Assembly (NCBI GenBank): GCA_937872465.1
Contig: CALMSR010000054.1
Span: forward strand, 1 to 64,000
Source: an uncultured Paracoccaceae bacterium
GTDB taxonomy: Bacteria > Pseudomonadota > Alphaproteobacteria > Rhodobacterales > Rhodobacteraceae
Reading direction: 5' to 3'
DNA: 64,000 nt
In this document: piece by piece, positions 1-8,968 of the stretch
How positions within the stretch are numbered: position 1 is the first letter of the stretch
Layout of the letters: every line of letters begins with the position of its first letter
The notes under the pieces: model-generated
The model's input: the letters and a program-made list of their open reading frames with translations, nothing else
Database searches by the model: none
Told to the model about the DNA's origin: nothing
Made by a program: the position numbers and the translations under genes

Positions 1-377
1 GCTTCCTTCCCGCGTCAGCGGGTTCGTTCAATCCCCTCATTTCAGCCGCTTCTGTACAACAACGCCCGTTCATGGGTTCGCCCCGTTCGCGAAATAATCC
101 GGTGACGGAGACCAACACGAAGGCTCAGGGCGGCCAGAAGGACGGCTCCGTGGCGGCCGATCCCCAAGTCCGACGGTAGCGTCCGAAGCGAGCCAGGACC
201 CTGCCAGAAGTCTCTGACGACAAACAGACTTCGCGCCCATAGCCTGGCGCAATGTCGAACAGGCCCTGGCGTTCGAGTGCGCGGGAGCGCAGGCTGACCG
301 TTCCGGCCGCTATTGCAGAGATCGGTCGATTGAGGTCATGTATCGGATAGGCCGTTTTCAATCCGGAATGGCAGAAA
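1..377. other. Left-edge intergenic region upstream of the LysR gene
   Basis: No convincing gene is seen here. Open frames on the minus strand (about 60 and 119 codons) have no recognisable domain and overlap the LysR start, so I treat them as chance frames. The last 80 bases are the likely promoter region of the LysR gene. No clear -35/-10 pair or dyad stands out. Confidence 0.4.
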
Positions 378-1268
378 GTGCTCGACAAGCTGGAAATGTT
401 CATCGCTCTGGCCCGAGAAGCACATTTCGGGCGCGCCGCGGCAAGTCTCGGGATCACGCAACCGACGCTGTCGACCGGAATCAAGCAGCTTGAGGATCAA
501 CTCGGCGTGCAACTCGTCTTTCGCGCGTCCCGCTTCGGCGGTTTGACACCGGAGGGGCAGACCGCGCTGGTGTGGGCACGGAAGATCGTGGGCGATGCGC
601 GCCAGTTGCGCGAAGAAATGAGGTTCAAAAGGGAAGGACTTTCCGGCCAGTTGCGGCTTGCAGTGATTCCGACCGCCCTGACCTGGGTTGCGCGGCTCGC
701 CTCGGAGTTTGGCAAGAAGCACCCAAACGTACGGTTCACCATCCTGTCTCGTACGTCTGTTGAAATCCTGTCGATGCTCGACAACCTCGAGATCGATGCG
801 GGTATCTCCTATCTCGACAACGAACCGATGGGACGGGTCAGCACCGAACCACTTTACGAGGAGCGCTATATGCTGGTTTGTGCCAGATCGTCGCCGTTCT
901 CGAAGCGCGACAGCGTGGGATGGAACGAGATCGGCGGCGCGCGGCTCTCCCTACTGACGCCGGACATGCAGAACCGTCGAATCATCAACCGCAACTTCGC
1001 CGCGGTCGATACGACACCCGAAACTTGGATCGAGTCGAATTCGACAATCGTTCTTGCAGCGATGGTCGAACGCGGCGACAGCCTCACAATTCTGCCGGAA
1101 GACATGGCGGAGTTTCTGGCGCAGCGCAGATCATTTGCGCTCGTCCCGCTGCATGGCCCGGAGCCGGCGCATTCGGTCGGGTTGGTCGCGCCTTACCGCG
1201 AACCGCACACGCCGGTGCTCGACGCCCTTATGCGCACGGCGCGAAACATGTCCAAAAGCGGTCGATAG
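378..1268 (+). CDS. LysR-family transcriptional regulator of the formate dehydrogenase operon
   Basis: A 296-residue LysR-type regulator. An N-terminal winged helix-turn-helix lies at about residues 1-60, with the typical AHFGRAAASLGITQPTLS motif. A periplasmic-binding-protein-like effector domain follows (about 90-290). The start is a GTG at 378; a methionine at residue 7 is the alternative. It sits immediately upstream of fdsG in the same direction, the usual place of the regulator in fds clusters (for example FdsR of Cupriavidus). It probably controls the operon through the AT-rich dyad at 1278-1304. The effector, perhaps formate or a metabolite, cannot be read from sequence. Confidence 0.85.
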   Translation: MLDKLEMFIALAREAHFGRAAASLGITQPTLSTGIKQLEDQLGVQLVFRASRFGGLTPEGQTALVWARKIVGDARQLREEMRFKREGLSGQLRLAVIPTALTWVARLASEFGKKHPNVRFTILSRTSVEILSMLDNLEIDAGISYLDNEPMGRVSTEPLYEERYMLVCARSSPFSKRDSVGWNEIGGARLSLLTPDMQNRRIINRNFAAVDTTPETWIESNSTIVLAAMVERGDSLTILPEDMAEFLAQRRSFALVPLHGPEPAHSVGLVAPYREPHTPVLDALMRTARNMSKSGR

Positions 1269-1277
1269 ACCTCCTCA

Positions 1278-1304
1278 ATCAATATACGGAAATACAATAT
1301 TGAT
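1278..1304. promoter_or_regulatory. Candidate LysR operator upstream of fdsG
   Basis: Perfect 8-bp inverted repeat: ATCAATAT (1278-1285), an 11-nt spacer, then ATATTGAT (1297-1304). It is AT-rich in a GC-rich genome and lies between the lysR stop and the fdsG start. Arm length and spacing fit a LysR-type binding box. Its role as operator is inferred. Confidence 0.55.
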
Positions 1305-1361
1305 CACCGATTGATTGGCTGCGACTTTGGGGGACGAATAGCCAAGCAGTCGAGGCCCGTC

Positions 1362-1838
1362 ATGCAATCGCCCAACGGTACGCTCACATTGGAGGAACTT
1401 GGCCACCTGATCTCGGAGCACCGTGACGCAGAAGGTGCGCTTCTTCCGATCCTGCACGCGATTCAGGATGCCTGCGGCTGTATTCCGGATGCTGCGCACC
1501 GCCTGATCTGTGACGCGCTGAACATCAGCGAGGCCGAGTTGCGCGGCGTGATCTCATTCTATCACGATTTCCGCGAGAAACCAGCCGGTCGTCATGTTTT
1601 GAAAGTCTGCCGGGCGGAGGCCTGCCAGTCGGTTGGCGGTGATGCCGTTGTAGCGGCTCTCCTGGATAGGCTCGGACTGGACTGGCACGGCACGACCGCG
1701 AATGGCGCGGTGACGGTGGAACCGGTCTACTGTCTCGGCCTTTGCGCCTGCGGCCCGGCAGCGATGGTCGATGGCCGTGTCCTGGGCCGCGTCGATGCTG
1801 CGAAGCTGGACGCCCTCCTGGCGGAGGCGGGCGCATGA
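1362..1838 (+). CDS. fdsG: NAD-dependent formate dehydrogenase gamma subunit (NuoE-like)
   Basis: A 158-residue NuoE-like subunit carrying one [2Fe-2S] cluster. The thioredoxin-like ferredoxin domain shows the pattern CRAEACQSVGG followed by CLGLCACGPAAMVDG, which supplies the cluster cysteines. It passes electrons between the FdsB flavin subunit and the FdsA iron-sulfur chain. The ATG at 1362 is preferred to an upstream TTG at 1311, because it has a GAGG element 7 nt upstream and matches the start of family members. The stop overlaps the fdsB start (ATGA), indicating translational coupling. The order fdsG-fdsB-fdsA-fdhD-fdsD matches known fds operons. Confidence 0.9.
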   Translation: MQSPNGTLTLEELGHLISEHRDAEGALLPILHAIQDACGCIPDAAHRLICDALNISEAELRGVISFYHDFREKPAGRHVLKVCRAEACQSVGGDAVVAALLDRLGLDWHGTTANGAVTVEPVYCLGLCACGPAAMVDGRVLGRVDAAKLDALLAEAGA

Positions 1839-3343
1839 AGATTTTCGTGCCGATGGACAGCGCGGCGAAGGCCCTGGGTGCCGAGGCGGTGGTCGCCGCC
1901 CTGCGCGCCGCGGCCCCTGATGCCGAGATTGTCCGCACCGGGTCGCGCGGCATGATCTGGCTGGAGCCGCTGGTCGAGGTGGAGATTGACGGGGTGCGGC
2001 ATGGCTTCGGCCCGGCGGAGCCCTCCGACGCCGTCGGGATCGTGGACGGCACCAGCGACAAGGCGCTCGGCCCGGTCGCGGACCTTGACTGGATGAGGCG
2101 CCAGACACGGCTGACCTTCGCTCGGGTGGGTGTCATCGATCCGCTGTCGCTGGCCGATTTCGAAGTTCATGGCGGCCTTGCAGGACTGCGCCGGGCGCTC
2201 GGAATGACAGGTCAGGAGATTGTCGACGAGGTCAAGGCGTCCGGGCTGCGCGGGCGTGGCGGAGCTGGTTTCCCGACTGGCATCAAGTGGCAGACGGTGC
2301 ACGATACCGAGGCACCGAAGAAATACATCATCTGCAACGCCGACGAGGGCGACAGCGGCACTTTCGCCGACCGGATGATCATGGAGGGCGATCCTTTCAC
2401 GCTGATCGAAGGCATGGCCATTGCAGGGATCGGCGTGGGCGCGACGCGGGGATACGTGTACCTAAGGTCGGAGTATCCCGATGCCATCGCAGTGATGTGC
2501 CGCGCGGTCGAACTCGCGCGAGAAGCGGGCATCCTGGGCACGGACGTCCTCGGGTCAGGCCAGGCCTTCGACATGGAGATCCGCAAGGGCGCCGGGGCCT
2601 ATGTCTGCGGCGAGGAAACCTCGCTTCTGAATTCGCTCGAAGGCAAGCGCGGCGTTGTGCGCGCCAAGCCGCCACTACCTGCGCTCGAGGGATTTCTCGG
2701 GCGGCCGACCATCGTGAACAACGTGATCTCGCTCGCCACCGTGCCGGTGATCTTCGAGAAGGGCGCGCAGAACTACGCCGAATTCGGCCTCGGGCGTTCG
2801 CGCGGCACCGTGACGCTTCAGGTCGCGGGCAACGTGGCGCGCGGCGGCCTGTTCGAGACCGCCTTCGGCGTCACGCTGGGCGAAGTGGTGATCGACCTCG
2901 GCGGCGGTACCGCCTCGGGCCGTCCCGTGAAAGCGGTGCAGGTCGGCGGCCCCCTCGGTGCCTACATGCCGGTCTCCAAGTTCGACACGCCGATCGGCTA
3001 CGAGGAATTCGACCGGCAGGGCGGGTTGATCGGCCACGCAGGGATGACCGTCTTCGACGACACCACCGACATGTTGGGAATGGCGCGGTTCGCCATGGAA
3101 TTCTGCGCCATTGAAAGCTGCGGCAAGTGTACGCCCTGCCGGATCGGCGCGGTGCGTGGCGTCGAGACCATCGATCGCATAGCTGAAGGCGACGCGGCCG
3201 CGCTGCCGCTGCTGACCGACCTGTGCGAAACGATGAAGGACGGCTCGCTCTGCGCGCTCGGCAGCTTCACCCCCTATCCGGTACTGTCCGCCGTCACCCA
3301 TTTTCCCGACGATTTCGCCCGGCTGAAGGAGGCCGCAGAATGA
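1835..3343 (+). CDS. fdsB: NAD-dependent formate dehydrogenase beta subunit (NuoF-like diaphorase)
   Basis: A 502-residue flavoprotein subunit that reduces NAD+. A short N-terminal thioredoxin-like region (about 1-100) precedes a NuoF domain. That domain has the glycine-rich [16 protein letters not shown] (NADH/FMN site), CNADEGDSGTFADR and GAGAYVCGEETSL motifs. The C-terminal [4Fe-4S] cluster motif ESCGKCTPCRIG contains Cys429, Cys432 and Cys435. The ATG overlaps the fdsG stop and the gene end overlaps the fdsA start. With FdsG it forms the diaphorase half of the cytoplasmic enzyme. Confidence 0.93.
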   Translation: MKIFVPMDSAAKALGAEAVVAALRAAAPDAEIVRTGSRGMIWLEPLVEVEIDGVRHGFGPAEPSDAVGIVDGTSDKALGPVADLDWMRRQTRLTFARVGVIDPLSLADFEVHGGLAGLRRALGMTGQEIVDEVKASGLRGRGGAGFPTGIKWQTVHDTEAPKKYIICNADEGDSGTFADRMIMEGDPFTLIEGMAIAGIGVGATRGYVYLRSEYPDAIAVMCRAVELAREAGILGTDVLGSGQAFDMEIRKGAGAYVCGEETSLLNSLEGKRGVVRAKPPLPALEGFLGRPTIVNNVISLATVPVIFEKGAQNYAEFGLGRSRGTVTLQVAGNVARGGLFETAFGVTLGEVVIDLGGGTASGRPVKAVQVGGPLGAYMPVSKFDTPIGYEEFDRQGGLIGHAGMTVFDDTTDMLGMARFAMEFCAIESCGKCTPCRIGAVRGVETIDRIAEGDAAALPLLTDLCETMKDGSLCALGSFTPYPVLSAVTHFPDDFARLKEAAE

Positions 3344-6237
3344 AGGATTTCATCCTCCCCCCGATGCTCGACGACCGTGACATGGGCACCAAGGCGAAGG
3401 CGGGCAAACCAGTGACGCTGACCATCGACGGGTTCGAGGTGACGGTGACTGAAGGCACCAGCGTGATGCGCGCGGCCGCGGAACTGGGCATTCGCGTTCC
3501 GAAACTCTGTGCGACAGACAGCCTCGAGGCGTTCGGATCCTGTCGGCTCTGCGCGGTAGAGATCGAGGGGCGGCGGGGTACGCCCGCCTCCTGCACCACG
3601 CCCGTGACCGAGGGCATGGTCGTTAGCACCCAGTCCGATAAGGTCCGGCGGATCCGCAAGGGTGTCATGGAGCTCTACATCTCCGACCACCCGCTCGACT
3701 GCCTGACCTGTTCGGCCAATGGCGATTGCGAACTGCAGGACATGGCCGGAGCCGTGGGGCTTCGCGACGTGCGCTACAAGGCCCCGGAAGACGGCGGCTT
3801 CGTCAACCATTTCAAGGCGCGCAACAGCTCCGGTGAGGCCAATCCGGAGTGGCTGCCGAAGGATGACAGCAACCCCTATTTCACCTACGACCCATCGAAA
3901 TGCATCGTCTGCAACCGGTGCGTCCGGGCCTGCGAGGAAGTGCAGGGCACCTTCGCGCTGACCATCGAGGGGCGCGGCTTCGACAGCCGCGTTTCGGTGG
4001 GGGCCGAGAATTTCCTCGCTTCCGACTGCGTGTCCTGCGGCGCCTGCGTACAGGCCTGCCCGACGGCGACACTGCAGGAGAAGTCGATCATCGAGATGGG
4101 CACGCCCGACCGGTCCGTCGTGACCACCTGCGCCTATTGCGGCGTCGGCTGTTCGTTCAAGGCGGAGATGCAGGGCGACGAACTCGTCCGTATGGTCCCC
4201 TACAAGCACGGCAAGGCGAACCGGGGTCACTCCTGCGTCAAGGGGCGCTTCGCCTGGGGCTATGCGAACCACAGGGAGCGCATCCTAAATCCCATGATCC
4301 GCGACAGCATTGACGAGCCCTGGCGCGAGGTAAGCTGGGACGAGGCCATCGGCTTTGCGGCATCGAAGATGCGCGGTCTTCAGGAGACCTATGGCCGAAA
4401 GAGTATCGGCGTCATCACCTCGTCGCGCTGTACCAACGAGGAAACCTACTTGGTTCAGAAACTGACCCGCGCAGTCTTCGGCAACAACAACACCGACACC
4501 TGCGCGCGCGTCTGCCATTCGCCCACCGGATACGGGCTGGGCCAGACATTCGGCACCTCTGCGGGAACGCAGGACTTCGACTCGGTCGAGCACACCGATG
4601 TGGTGATCGTGATCGGCGCGAACCCGACCGACGGTCACCCGGTCTTTGCATCGCGGCTGAAGAAACGTCTGCGGGCCGGCGCAAAGCTTATCGTCATCGA
4701 CCCGCGCCGCATCGACCTCGTCAAGTCGGCGCATGTCGCGGCGGCGCACCATCTGGCGCTGCGGCCCGGAACCAACGTCGCGGTCGTCACGGCGTTGGCG
4801 CATGTGATCGTGACCGAAGGGCTGATCGACGAGGCCTTCATCCGCGAGCGTTGCGACTGGGACGAGTTCCGGCATTTTGCAGAGTTCGTCAGCGATATGC
4901 GCCACAGCCCGGAACTCACGGCACTCCTGACCGGGGTGGATCCGGCCGAAATGCGCGCTGCCGCGCGGCTCTTCGCGACCGGCGGAAACGGAGCGATCTA
5001 TTATGGCCTGGGTGTCACCGAGCACAGCCAGGGTTCGACCACGGTCATGGCAATCGCGAATCTCGCCATGCTGACGGGTAACATCGGCCGCCCCGGGGTC
5101 GGGGTGAATCCGCTGCGCGGACAGAACAACGTGCAGGGCTCCTGCGACATGGGTTCGTTCCCGCATGAGTTGCCAGGCTACCGCCACGTGAAAGACGCGG
5201 ATGTGCGCGAGATGTTCGAGGCGGTGTGGGGCAGGCCGATCGACCCCGAACCCGGTCTTCGAATCCCGAACATGCTGGATGCGGCCGTCGACGGTACGTT
5301 CAAGGGGCTCTATTGCCAGGGCGAAGACATCCTGCAATCCGACCCTGACACGAAGCACGTGGCCGCGGGTCTCGCCGCGATGGAATGTGTCATCGTTCAC
5401 GACCTTTTCCTGAACGAGACGGCGAATTATGCGCATGTCTTCCTGCCCGGTTCCACCTTCCTCGAAAAGGACGGGACGTTTACCAATGCCGAGCGGCGCA
5501 TCAATCGCGTGCGCAAAGTCATCTCGCCCCGGAACGGCTATGCCGATTGGGAAGTCACGCAACTGCTAGCCAACGCCATGGGTGCCGGGTGGAGCTATAC
5601 GCACCCCGCCCAGATCATGGATGAAATCGCGGCGACGACGCCCTCCTTCTCTGGTGTCGACTACGCGCTCTTGGAAGAGAAAGGCTCGGTGCAGTGGCCC
5701 TGCAACGAGGCGCATCCCGAGGGCACGCCGTTGATGCACGTGGATGGCTTCGTTCGCGGCAAGGGACGATTCATCGTGACCGAGTACGTCGCTACCGACG
5801 AGAAGACGGGTCCGCGCTTCCCGCTGTTGCTCACGACCGGGCGCATCCTCAGCCAGTACAATGTCGGCGCACAGACGCGGCGAACAGCGAACACGATCTG
5901 GCACGTGGCGGATCTGCTGGAAATCCACCCGCACGATGCCGAAAACCGCGGCCTGAAAGAGGGCGACTGGGTTCGGCTGGCCTCCCGGGCCGGGGAAACC
6001 ACCCTGAAGGCAATGGTCACCGACCGGGTCAGCCCCGGCGTCGTCTACACGACCTTCCACCATCCCGACACGCAGGCCAACGTCATCACGACCGATTATT
6101 CGGACTGGGCTACCAACTGCCCCGAGTACAAGGTGACCGCGGTTCAGGTGAGCCCGTCGAACGGTCCGACCACCTGGCAGGAGGACTATGCCGCGCAGGC
6201 CGAGCGCTCGCGGCGGATCCTCCCGGCGGCGGAGTAA
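3340..6237 (+). CDS. fdsA: Molybdenum-dependent formate dehydrogenase alpha (catalytic) subunit
   Basis: A 965-residue catalytic subunit that oxidises formate to CO2 at a molybdenum bis-MGD centre. In order: a [2Fe-2S] ferredoxin domain (Cys57, 68, 71, 85), a His-Cys3 [4Fe-4S] site (His117, Cys121, 124, 130), two further [4Fe-4S] motifs (Cys188/191/194/198 and Cys230/233/236/240), and a [4Fe-4S] motif at the head of the molybdopterin domain (Cys264/267/271/299 followed by Lys). The metal-ligand position is Cys392 in ARVCHSPTG, so this is a cysteine enzyme, not a selenoenzyme. The C-terminal MGD-binding domain has LLTTGRILSQYNVGAQTRR. The start overlaps fdsB by ATGA. Confidence 0.95.
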   Translation: MKDFILPPMLDDRDMGTKAKAGKPVTLTIDGFEVTVTEGTSVMRAAAELGIRVPKLCATDSLEAFGSCRLCAVEIEGRRGTPASCTTPVTEGMVVSTQSDKVRRIRKGVMELYISDHPLDCLTCSANGDCELQDMAGAVGLRDVRYKAPEDGGFVNHFKARNSSGEANPEWLPKDDSNPYFTYDPSKCIVCNRCVRACEEVQGTFALTIEGRGFDSRVSVGAENFLASDCVSCGACVQACPTATLQEKSIIEMGTPDRSVVTTCAYCGVGCSFKAEMQGDELVRMVPYKHGKANRGHSCVKGRFAWGYANHRERILNPMIRDSIDEPWREVSWDEAIGFAASKMRGLQETYGRKSIGVITSSRCTNEETYLVQKLTRAVFGNNNTDTCARVCHSPTGYGLGQTFGTSAGTQDFDSVEHTDVVIVIGANPTDGHPVFASRLKKRLRAGAKLIVIDPRRIDLVKSAHVAAAHHLALRPGTNVAVVTALAHVIVTEGLIDEAFIRERCDWDEFRHFAEFVSDMRHSPELTALLTGVDPAEMRAAARLFATGGNGAIYYGLGVTEHSQGSTTVMAIANLAMLTGNIGRPGVGVNPLRGQNNVQGSCDMGSFPHELPGYRHVKDADVREMFEAVWGRPIDPEPGLRIPNMLDAAVDGTFKGLYCQGEDILQSDPDTKHVAAGLAAMECVIVHDLFLNETANYAHVFLPGSTFLEKDGTFTNAERRINRVRKVISPRNGYADWEVTQLLANAMGAGWSYTHPAQIMDEIAATTPSFSGVDYALLEEKGSVQWPCNEAHPEGTPLMHVDGFVRGKGRFIVTEYVATDEKTGPRFPLLLTTGRILSQYNVGAQTRRTANTIWHVADLLEIHPHDAENRGLKEGDWVRLASRAGETTLKAMVTDRVSPGVVYTTFHHPDTQANVITTDYSDWATNCPEYKVTAVQVSPSNGPTTWQEDYAAQAERSRRILPAAE

Positions 6238-6241
6238 AGTC

Positions 6242-7063
6242 ATGCAGGGCCCGTCCACAAGATCCATGCCGGGTTGGTCCTTCCAGACGGACGGCGCCTG
6301 TTCGGTTCACCGGACGCTGCCGGAAGAGGTGCCCGTCGCCGTCGTGTTCAACGGCTCGACTCTCGCCGTGATGATGGCAACGCCGGACGACATTGCCGAC
6401 TTTGCATATGGTTTCGCGTTGAGCGAGGGCGTGATCACTCGACCCGGTGAGGTCGAGAGCTTCGAGGTCGTTTCGCACACTCAGGGTACCGAGGCGCGGT
6501 TCTGGCTGCGAGACGACCGCGCCAAGGTTCTTTCCGAACGCCGCCGCATCATGGCCGGACCGGCGGGGTGCGGCCTATGTGGAATCGACAGCCTCGAACA
6601 GGCGATGCGGCCGCTACCACGTGTCGCCGACGGGTCGCTGTGCCTCTCCCGCACGGAGGTCTCCGGGGCGACCGAAGCTCTGCGCCCGCGGCAGGCGCTC
6701 CATGCCAAGACGCGCGCGACTCACGCCGCGGGGTTTCTTGTGCCTGGCCAGGGGATCGTACTCGTGCGCGAGGATGTCGGCCGGCACAACGCGCTCGACA
6801 AGCTGATCGGTGCATTGATGCGCTCTGGTTTCGACTCCGCATCCGGCGTGGCGGTGATGACGTCCCGCCTTTCGGTCGAACTGGTTCAGAAATGCGCCAT
6901 GTCCGGGATCCCCGGTCTTGTTGCCTTATCCGCCCCGACGGCGCGGGCAGTCCACTTGGCGGAGGAAGCTGGCGTCACGCTTGTCGCTTTCGCCCGTGGT
7001 GGCGGCTTCGACATCTATTCACATGCCCATCGCATTGCAGACGAGGTCACGAATGTCGCCTGA
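6242..7063 (+). CDS. fdhD: Formate dehydrogenase accessory sulfurtransferase (FdhD/FdsC)
   Basis: A 273-residue FdhD-family maturation factor. In this family the protein binds the molybdenum cofactor and transfers sulfur to it before insertion into formate dehydrogenase. The reactive CxxC is at Cys110-Cys113 within AGPAGCGLCGIDS, and the family motif REDVGRHNALDKLIG is present. It starts 4 nt after the fdsA stop and overlaps fdsD by 11 nt, so it is clearly in the operon. In fds clusters this gene is also called fdsC. Confidence 0.92.
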   Translation: MQGPSTRSMPGWSFQTDGACSVHRTLPEEVPVAVVFNGSTLAVMMATPDDIADFAYGFALSEGVITRPGEVESFEVVSHTQGTEARFWLRDDRAKVLSERRRIMAGPAGCGLCGIDSLEQAMRPLPRVADGSLCLSRTEVSGATEALRPRQALHAKTRATHAAGFLVPGQGIVLVREDVGRHNALDKLIGALMRSGFDSASGVAVMTSRLSVELVQKCAMSGIPGLVALSAPTARAVHLAEEAGVTLVAFARGGGFDIYSHAHRIADEVTNVA

Positions 7064-7256
7064 AAAGATGGTACACATGGCCAATCAGATCGCCACCTTC
7101 TTCAAGACGCAACCGGGCGACGCTACCGAAAAGGTCGCCTCCCATATCGCCGACTTCTGGGAGCCGCGCATGCGCGACCAGTTGCGCGACTACGTGGACC
7201 GGGGTGGCTCCGGCCTGGACCGTGTGGTAGTCGATGCAACGGCGCTCATTCGCTGA
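7053..7256 (+). CDS. fdsD: Formate dehydrogenase delta subunit
   Basis: A 67-residue small subunit typical of the end of fds operons. It matches the family in length and in the features MANQIATFF near the N-terminus and HIADFWEPRMR in the middle. In characterised Fds enzymes the delta subunit is needed for a functional enzyme, with a role in cofactor insertion or stability. The ATG at 7053 lies inside the end of fdhD, consistent with coupled translation. No gene follows in the operon; the sequence then enters the insertion-sequence remnants. Confidence 0.88.
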   Translation: MSPEKMVHMANQIATFFKTQPGDATEKVASHIADFWEPRMRDQLRDYVDRGGSGLDRVVVDATALIR

Positions 7257-7510
7257 GCAACCTCGAACGTGGGTCTCAAATTCTTCTCTGCGCGGGCACC
7301 TTTCTCGGATCGGCGCGCACCCGAACCTGGATTCCAATATTTTTCAATGATTTAGAGCATTTCCCGATCAATCTGGATCGTGCCCGGCGGCGGCGAAGTA
7401 GTTCGCGCATTCCTGCGGTGTGAAACCGAATCCGGCTGATTGATTCCGGCGGGGGGGATTCCCCGATGGAATCGAAGCGGTTATTCTGCTCCGCAAATAG
7501 GAGGCGGGGC
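7257..7510. other. Intergenic stretch between the fds operon and IS remnants
   Basis: No gene is seen. The stretch holds an imperfect dyad near 7440-7475 in which GATTCC pairs with GGAATC around a G-run and C-run. It may belong to the left end of the adjacent IS630-type element, but I could not define terminal repeats. Confidence 0.3.
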
Positions 7511-8608
7511 ATGGCGGGAGTCGTGGGGCAGGCGACGGTGGAGGAATTGGGGGAGCGGTTTCGCGCCGCGAAGGATGTCGTCGAGCGCAGCCACTGCCAG
7601 GTGATCAGGCTGCTGGCGAAGGGGCATTCGACGGCGGAGATAACCGAGATCGTGGCGCTGAGCCCACGCTGGGTGAGCAAGCTCGCCCGGCGCTACGCGG
7701 CGGAAGGCGTCGGAGCGCTGGGAGACCGGCGGCGCGGCAACGTCGGAGCGCGGCCGCTCCTGTCGGGGGAGGACCTCGAAGCGCTGCGCGAGCGTCTGAA
7801 GACCCCGCCGGACGACGGAGGTCTCTGGAGCGGGCCGAAGGTGGCGCGCTGGATGGCGGCGCGGCTCGGGCTCGTGCATGTGCATCCGCCGCGGGGCTGG
7901 GAGGCGCTGAAGCGGATCGGCTGGTCGATCCAGGCGCCGCTGCCGCGCAACCCGAAGGCGGCGGGGGCGGAGGAGCAGTCGGCGTTCAAAAGAAGCTCGG
8001 CGAGGTGGTCGCCGAGGAGCGGGCGAAGACCGACCTGTCGAGCTCTGGGCGACCGACGAGCACCGGCTCGGCTTGAAGCCGGTGCGGCGCCGGGTCTGGG
8101 CGCCGATCTGCGAGCGGCCCGTGGCGCCCGGCCACCACCGCTTCGAATGGCTCTACGTCACCACCTTCGTCGCGCCGCAGAGCAGCGAGACCGTCTGGTA
8201 CCTCTCCGACTGCATCGACAAGCGGCTCTTCGAGATGATGCTCGCCGGCTTCGCGCGCGCGACCGGCGCCGGGCGCGACCGGGTCGTCGTCCTCCTGCTC
8301 GACGGCGCCGGCTGGCACACCGAGCCGAACCTCGCCGTTCCCGTGGGCGTCAGGCTCGTCTACCGTTCTCGGGAAATCCGTCCACCGGACGGTTTTCCTG
8401 TCCCTCGAACCCCTACACGCCGGAGCTGCAGCCGGCCGAACATCTCTGGCCGCTCGTCGACGAACCCGTCGCAAGCCGATACTTCGAGACCCTCCGGGAC
8501 CTCGACACCGTCCTCGCAGAGCGCTGCCGCACCCTCTGCGACGACCGCGCCACCATCGCCGCAAACACCCGCTTCAACTGGTGGCCCAGGACCAGCAGCC
8601 CGACGTGA
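7511..8608 (+). pseudogene. IS630-family transposase remnant A (multiple frameshifts, hairpin insertion)
   Basis: A decayed IS630-type DDE transposase. The N-terminal helix-turn-helix part (about 7511-7985, with GHSTAEITEIVALSPRWVSK) is intact. Reading then shifts near 7987-7994 (an A-run) and again near 8035-8040 to continue as ELWATDEHRLGLKPV, which has the first catalytic Asp. LLDGAGWH (second Asp) follows in the same frame. A third break at about 8363-8410 coincides with a palindromic insertion, after which PYTPELQPAEHLWP (catalytic Glu) resumes in the first frame. At least three breaks mean it cannot encode an active transposase. A good ribosome-binding site (AGGAGGCGGGG) precedes the ATG. 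Confidence 0.85.
8366..8411. repeat. Small hairpin insertion inside the IS630 transposase
   Basis: Two 12-nt arms (8373-8384 and 8388-8399) differ at one position and are separated by ACC. The flanks GTTCTCGGGA and TCCCTCGAAC are also imperfectly inverted (8 of 10), giving a hairpin of about 46 nt. It replaces the few codons expected between the Leu-Val-Tyr and Pro-Tyr-Thr-Pro-Glu stretches of IS630 transposases, so it looks inserted. Confidence 0.55.
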
Positions 8609-8629
8609 TCAGCCGAATCCTGTATGAAG

Positions 8630-8968
8630 ACGTCGACGGTGCGCTCGGCGACCTTGCGCAGCAGCGCCTTGAGCTTCGCGAAGGCCATCTCGATAGGGTT
8701 GAAGTCGGGGCTGTAGGGCGGAAGGAAGGCGAGCCTTGCGCCTTACCTCGATCATCGCCCGGACCGAGGCCCGCTTGTGGCTGGAGTGGTTGTCCATGAT
8801 CACGATGTCGCCGGGGCGGAGGGTGGGCGCCAGCACTTGGCGGACGTAGGCCTCGAACCAGTCGCCGTTGATCGACCGTCGAGGACCATGGGGACGACCA
8901 TGCCGCCGAGACGGAGGCCCGCGACGAAGGTCGTGGTCTTCCAGTGGCCGTGAGGGACCCCCATCCCC
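8630..8968 (-). pseudogene. IS630-family transposase remnant B (C-terminal part)
   Basis: Read on the minus strand, this is the C-terminal half of a second, different IS630-type transposase. It runs from GVPHGHWKTTTFVAGLRLGG through SINGDWFEAYVRQVL and VIMDNHSSHKRASVRAMIE (catalytic Asp) to MAFAKLKALLRKVAERTVD after the Glu motif. Frameshifts occur near 8870-8880 and 8740-8750. The N-terminal half is missing. It is fused tail-to-tail with remnant A at about 8610-8630 and head-on with an IS4 fragment at about 8968. Confidence 0.78.

Noticed and set aside
4501..4530. Possible selenocysteine at the formate dehydrogenase active site
   Set aside because: The codon at residue 392 is TGC, not TGA, so the enzyme uses cysteine and no SECIS element is needed.
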